From: an uncultured bacterium
GTDB taxonomy: Bacteria; Cyanobacteriota; Vampirovibrionia; Gastranaerophilales; Gastranaerophilaceae
Direction: 5' to 3'
DNA: 16,328 nt
NCBI GenBank assembly: GCA_949288685.1
Contig: CASELB010000170.1
Location: forward strand, 1-16,328
The position numbers were made by a program, and so were the translations under genes. The notes below the pieces were generated by a model. It saw nothing but the letters and a program-made list of their open reading frames with translations. It searched no databases and was not told the origin of the DNA. This document shows positions 13,429 to 16,328 of the stretch, piece after piece (position 1 is the stretch's first letter; each line of letters opens with the position of its first letter).

Positions 13429-14655
13429 TTATTTTATTACGAGTTTAGCAAACTTCCGTTTTCCTGCCTGTAAAACGGCTCCTGATAGATTTTCCAACAC
13501 AAGCCCGATATCAGAAACCTTTTCGCCGTCCAGTTTGACCCCGCCGCCTTGAATAAGACGTTTTGCCTCTCCTTTTGATGTCGTAAATCCAAGTTCTACA
13601 AGCAAATCAAGAAGAGATTTCCCGTTTTCAATTTCAACTGTTTGTATATCGTCAGGAATACCCTTGTTTGATACAACATTTATAAAATCAGCCTGTGCAG
13701 CGTCTGCACCATCTCTGCCGTGGTATTCAGCGGTGATTGTATGAGCAAGTTTCATTTTTAAATCACGCGGGTTTACACTTGATGATGTAATTTGTTCATC
13801 CATTTTATTAAGTTCATCCGCCGGAACGTCCGTAAGCAGTGAATAATAACGCGTAATCATATTATCGGGTATAGACATTAATTTGCCGAACATGTCTTTA
13901 GCGCTGTCAGTAAGAGAAATACAATGCTCGGGATAAGTCTTGGACATTTTAACAACGCCGTCGGTGCCTTCCAGCAAAGGCAGTAAGCATACAAGCTGGG
14001 GATATTTTTTGCCGTAAGCGGATTGAATATCGCGCCCCAAAAGGGTGTTAAATCTCTGGTCGGTTCCTCCGAGTTCTATATCCGCATCGATTTCAACAGA
14101 GTCATACGCCTGCATAAGCGGATAGAAAAATTCTACGATAGAAATAGGCTTGCCTTCCGCATAACGTTTTGCAAAGTCATCTCTCGTCATCATTTGCGCA
14201 ACTGTGACTTTGGAAGAAAGTTTAAGCAGGTCGGTAAAACTCATCTTATGCAGCCAGTCCGCATTATTAACAACTTCTGCTTTCGATACATCAAGAACTT
14301 TTGACATTTGTTCAAAATACGTTTCTGCATTTTTTTCAACTTCTTCTTTGCTTAAAGCCGGACGTGTTTCGGATTTTCCGGAAGGGTCTCCGACCATTGC
14401 GGTTGCGCCGCCAACCAGAAGTACAATTTTATGCCCGAGTTTTTGGAATTCCCTGAGTTTCCTCATAACAACAGTATGCCCGAGGTGTAAATCAGGGCGT
14501 GTAGGATCCATACCCAGTTTTATTCTTAACGGTTTACCGGTATCGTGTGAATACTGGAATTTTGCTGCCAGTTCTTCAATACCGCCCGGCAAAATTTCGC
14601 TGTTACGGGCAATCATCTTTGCCTGTTCTATAAATTCTTCTCTTATCTCTGTCAT
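13429..14655 (-). CDS. tyrS: Tyrosine--tRNA ligase
   Basis: A class I aminoacyl-tRNA synthetase of 408 residues that charges tRNA-Tyr. The HIGH motif is HLGH (57-60, within MDPTRPDLHLGH), KMSKS appears as KMSKT (236-240), and the tyrosine-site region includes LGGTDQRFN (195-203). An S4 RNA-binding domain fills about residues 343-408 (GEAKRLIQGGGVKLDGEKV). The wording and HLGH form match the TyrZ-like subgroup rather than E. coli TyrS. The start at 14655 has AAGGA 8 nt upstream, and the gene follows the exporter gene by 17 bp, so it is probably co-transcribed. No T-box leader is possible in that gap. Confidence 0.95.
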   Translation of the reverse strand: MTEIREEFIEQAKMIARNSEILPGGIEELAAKFQYSHDTGKPLRIKLGMDPTRPDLHLGHTVVMRKLREFQKLGHKIVLLVGGATAMVGDPSGKSETRPALSKEEVEKNAETYFEQMSKVLDVSKAEVVNNADWLHKMSFTDLLKLSSKVTVAQMMTRDDFAKRYAEGKPISIVEFFYPLMQAYDSVEIDADIELGGTDQRFNTLLGRDIQSAYGKKYPQLVCLLPLLEGTDGVVKMSKTYPEHCISLTDSAKDMFGKLMSIPDNMITRYYSLLTDVPADELNKMDEQITSSSVNPRDLKMKLAHTITAEYHGRDGADAAQADFINVVSNKGIPDDIQTVEIENGKSLLDLLVELGFTTSKGEAKRLIQGGGVKLDGEKVSDIGLVLENLSGAVLQAGKRKFAKLVIK

Positions 14656-14672
14656 ATTTCCATTCCTTCCGT

Positions 14673-16220
14673 TTATTTCTTAAATGTTTTAACAAGAAAT
14701 ACCAATGGTATTATTATAATACAAGCAACGGCATAAATCCTGAAACTGTCAATAAAGGCCCAGAGAGTTGATTGCTGTATCATTTCTTTGTATAAAAGAT
14801 TTTGTCCGAGATATGTTGCGGTATGCGGGTCAACGTTAGTCATAAACATTGATGAATACGCCTGCAGCTTTTGATTGAAAACATCATTAAGTGCGTGCAG
14901 TTTGCCGACAAGCATATTTTGGTGTATTTGAGAAAATCTTGAAATCATTGTTGATACAATGGAAGTTCCTATTGCGCCGCCTATTATTTTGAGCAGGTTT
15001 TGAAGTCCGCTTGCGTTAGTCATTTGTTCATTTGAAATAGTCATTACTGATAATGAGATAATAGGCACCATTGCAAAACCCATACCAAGCCCGAATATGA
15101 AGTTGGGGATTTCAACATTGAGTGATGATATTTCAAGGTTTAAAAATCCTAAAATCCAGCCCGCAATACCCATAAGAGCTAATCCGAGAGCAACAAGCCA
15201 CCTGTTATCCACTTTATTTGCGAGTTGTCCGCAGAAGATTAGTGCAATTAATGCACCCAGCCCGCGCGGCATCATTGTTATACCGCTTAGGAAGGCATCA
15301 TATCCCATCATGGATTGTAAAAACTGGGGCAGAATAGCCATGGAGGCAAGCATTACACCCTGCATAACCACTTGTACAAATGTTCCTATAAAATAGTTTT
15401 TGTCTTTTAAAACGGATAAATCGACAAGCGGATGTTTGTTCTTAATTTGTGATATTACAAACAATATAAGAGCAATTACGGATATTATTGAAAGTCTTGT
15501 TATAAGTTTAGAGCCGAACCAGTCAAGGTCATTACCTTTATCAAGTACGACCTGTAAAGTTACAAGCCAGACAAATAAAAGGAAAAAGCCAAGGAAATCG
15601 GTTTTAACTCCGGCTTGCTTTCTGGCGTAAGGCGGGTCTTCAATAAGAGAATTTGCAAGAATAAGAGATACAATTCCGATAGGAATATTAATAAAATAAA
15701 TATATGGCCATGACCAGTTAATAGTAAGCCAGCCGCCGACAATAGGACCGATAATGGGGGCAATAACAACAACAAGCCCGAACATTGCCATCGCTTTTCC
15801 CCGGACTTGCGGCTCAAAGTTTTCCAGCAGACACGCTTGTGCAATAGGCAGCAGTCCTCCGCCTCCTATTCCCTGTAAAATTCTTGAAAAAATCATCATT
15901 TCGTTTGAGGTGGATATTCCGCAAAGAAAGGATGCACACGAAAATACTGCAATAGAGAGCATAAAAAAGTTTTTGCGCCCCATAACTTTTGAGAACCAGC
16001 CGACCATAGGGATTACAATACCGCTGGCAACAAGATAACTTGTTAAAATCCACATTGATTCCTGACGGCTTATTGAAAACGAACCCGCCATGTATGGCAA
16101 GGCAACATTTGCAATGGTTTCATCAAGTACAAACATAAACGCTGCGCCCATTAAAGGGATTGATGCAAGCCAGGGATTGATTTTAGGCTTCCATTCTTCT
16201 GCTGTAATTTCGTTGCTCAT
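14673..16220 (-). CDS. DHA2-family (EmrB/QacA) multidrug efflux MFS transporter
   Basis: A 515-residue inner-membrane proton-coupled exporter with about 14 hydrophobic helices, the DHA2 plan, and the length of E. coli EmrB (512). Motif D1 is LDETIANVALP (32-42, D33). Motif A is GWFSKVMGRKN (74-84). The antiporter motif C is VIAPIIGPIVGGWL (152-165). EmrB works with the periplasmic adaptor EmrA and an outer-membrane TolC; no emrA-like gene is visible here, though one could lie beyond the right edge. The start ATG at 16220 has AGGGG about 9 nt upstream. It precedes tyrS on the same strand by 17 bp. The substrate is unknown. Confidence 0.92.
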   Translation of the reverse strand: MSNEITAEEWKPKINPWLASIPLMGAAFMFVLDETIANVALPYMAGSFSISRQESMWILTSYLVASGIVIPMVGWFSKVMGRKNFFMLSIAVFSCASFLCGISTSNEMMIFSRILQGIGGGGLLPIAQACLLENFEPQVRGKAMAMFGLVVVIAPIIGPIVGGWLTINWSWPYIYFINIPIGIVSLILANSLIEDPPYARKQAGVKTDFLGFFLLFVWLVTLQVVLDKGNDLDWFGSKLITRLSIISVIALILFVISQIKNKHPLVDLSVLKDKNYFIGTFVQVVMQGVMLASMAILPQFLQSMMGYDAFLSGITMMPRGLGALIALIFCGQLANKVDNRWLVALGLALMGIAGWILGFLNLEISSLNVEIPNFIFGLGMGFAMVPIISLSVMTISNEQMTNASGLQNLLKIIGGAIGTSIVSTMISRFSQIHQNMLVGKLHALNDVFNQKLQAYSSMFMTNVDPHTATYLGQNLLYKEMIQQSTLWAFIDSFRIYAVACIIIIPLVFLVKTFKK

Positions 16221-16239
16221 TTTATATCCCCTATATACT

Positions 16240-16260
16240 TAACTTATTTATGGTAACTTA
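16240..16260. repeat. Two TAACTTA direct repeats upstream of the exporter
   Basis: Identical 7-mers at 16240-16246 and 16254-16260, 14 bp apart, lie 20-40 bp upstream of the exporter start. They may be a regulator site or chance in AT-rich DNA. Confidence 0.3.
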
Positions 16261-16285
16261 AACAAGAACTCCGGTAAAGAGGAAT

Positions 16286-16311
16286 GGGGGTAAAGGGGGT
16301 AAAGGGGTAAA
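16286..16311 (+). repeat. G-rich 9-bp tandem repeat
   Basis: GGGGGTAAA occurs at 16286-16294 and 16295-16303, then GGGGTAAA at 16304-16311. A related GGTAAA lies at 16273. It stands out in the AT-rich flank and lies upstream of the exporter promoter region. Confidence 0.75.
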
Positions 16312-16328
16312 TAACATGTCACCCTGAA

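Noticed and set aside
16286..16311. G-quadruplex
   Set aside because: Only three runs of four or more G are present, and a fourth run of at least three is lacking.

Overview
This window is low-GC bacterial chromosome with dense, ordinary coding. I recognise 14 protein genes. There is no rRNA, tRNA or CRISPR array, and no gene-free stretch longer than about 200 bases. The mix is an FliF-FliG-FliH-FliI flagellar block, a BicA-like SulP transporter, a DUF512 (TIGR03279-type) radical SAM protein common in Cyanobacteria and Clostridia, a periplasmic LTxxQ protein, and low GC. Together these suggest a non-photosynthetic relative of Cyanobacteria (Melainabacteria/Gastranaerophilales type). That assignment is inference from gene content and memory of protein families, not a database result.

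Layout. 1-159: GC-rich 75-bp tandem repeat running off the left edge. 194-2428 (minus): a putative ECF sigma-factor module of anti-sigma factor, sigma factor and LTxxQ periplasmic protein, followed by a XerD-like recombinase. 2479-3786 (minus): rimO. 3934-4206 (plus): a small glycine-rich protein of unknown function, convergent with the flagellar genes. 4211-8889 (minus): fliF-fliG-fliH-fliI as one tightly packed operon making the MS ring, the rotor switch protein, the export-ATPase regulator and the export ATPase. 9041-12451 (plus): SulP transporter, PadR-like regulator and DUF512 radical SAM protein. 12500-13363 (plus): an orphan phosphoribosyltransferase-like protein ending in a strong hairpin terminator. 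13429-16220 (minus): a DHA2 drug exporter followed by tyrS.

How they work together. The four flagellar genes form one functional unit. The anti-sigma/sigma/LTxxQ trio has the same three parts as the CnrYXH metal-sensing system, in a different order, and probably forms an envelope-stress or metal-responsive circuit. The other neighbours are mostly independent genes.

The best candidates for something less described are the CnrYXH-like module, the PRTase-like orphan with a disordered N-terminus, the glycine-rich small protein, the 75-bp repeat, and a recurrent start arrangement (TANNNT box, 6 nt, ATG, usually no Shine-Dalgarno) that suggests leaderless transcripts. I found no clearly new multi-gene system such as a defence island.
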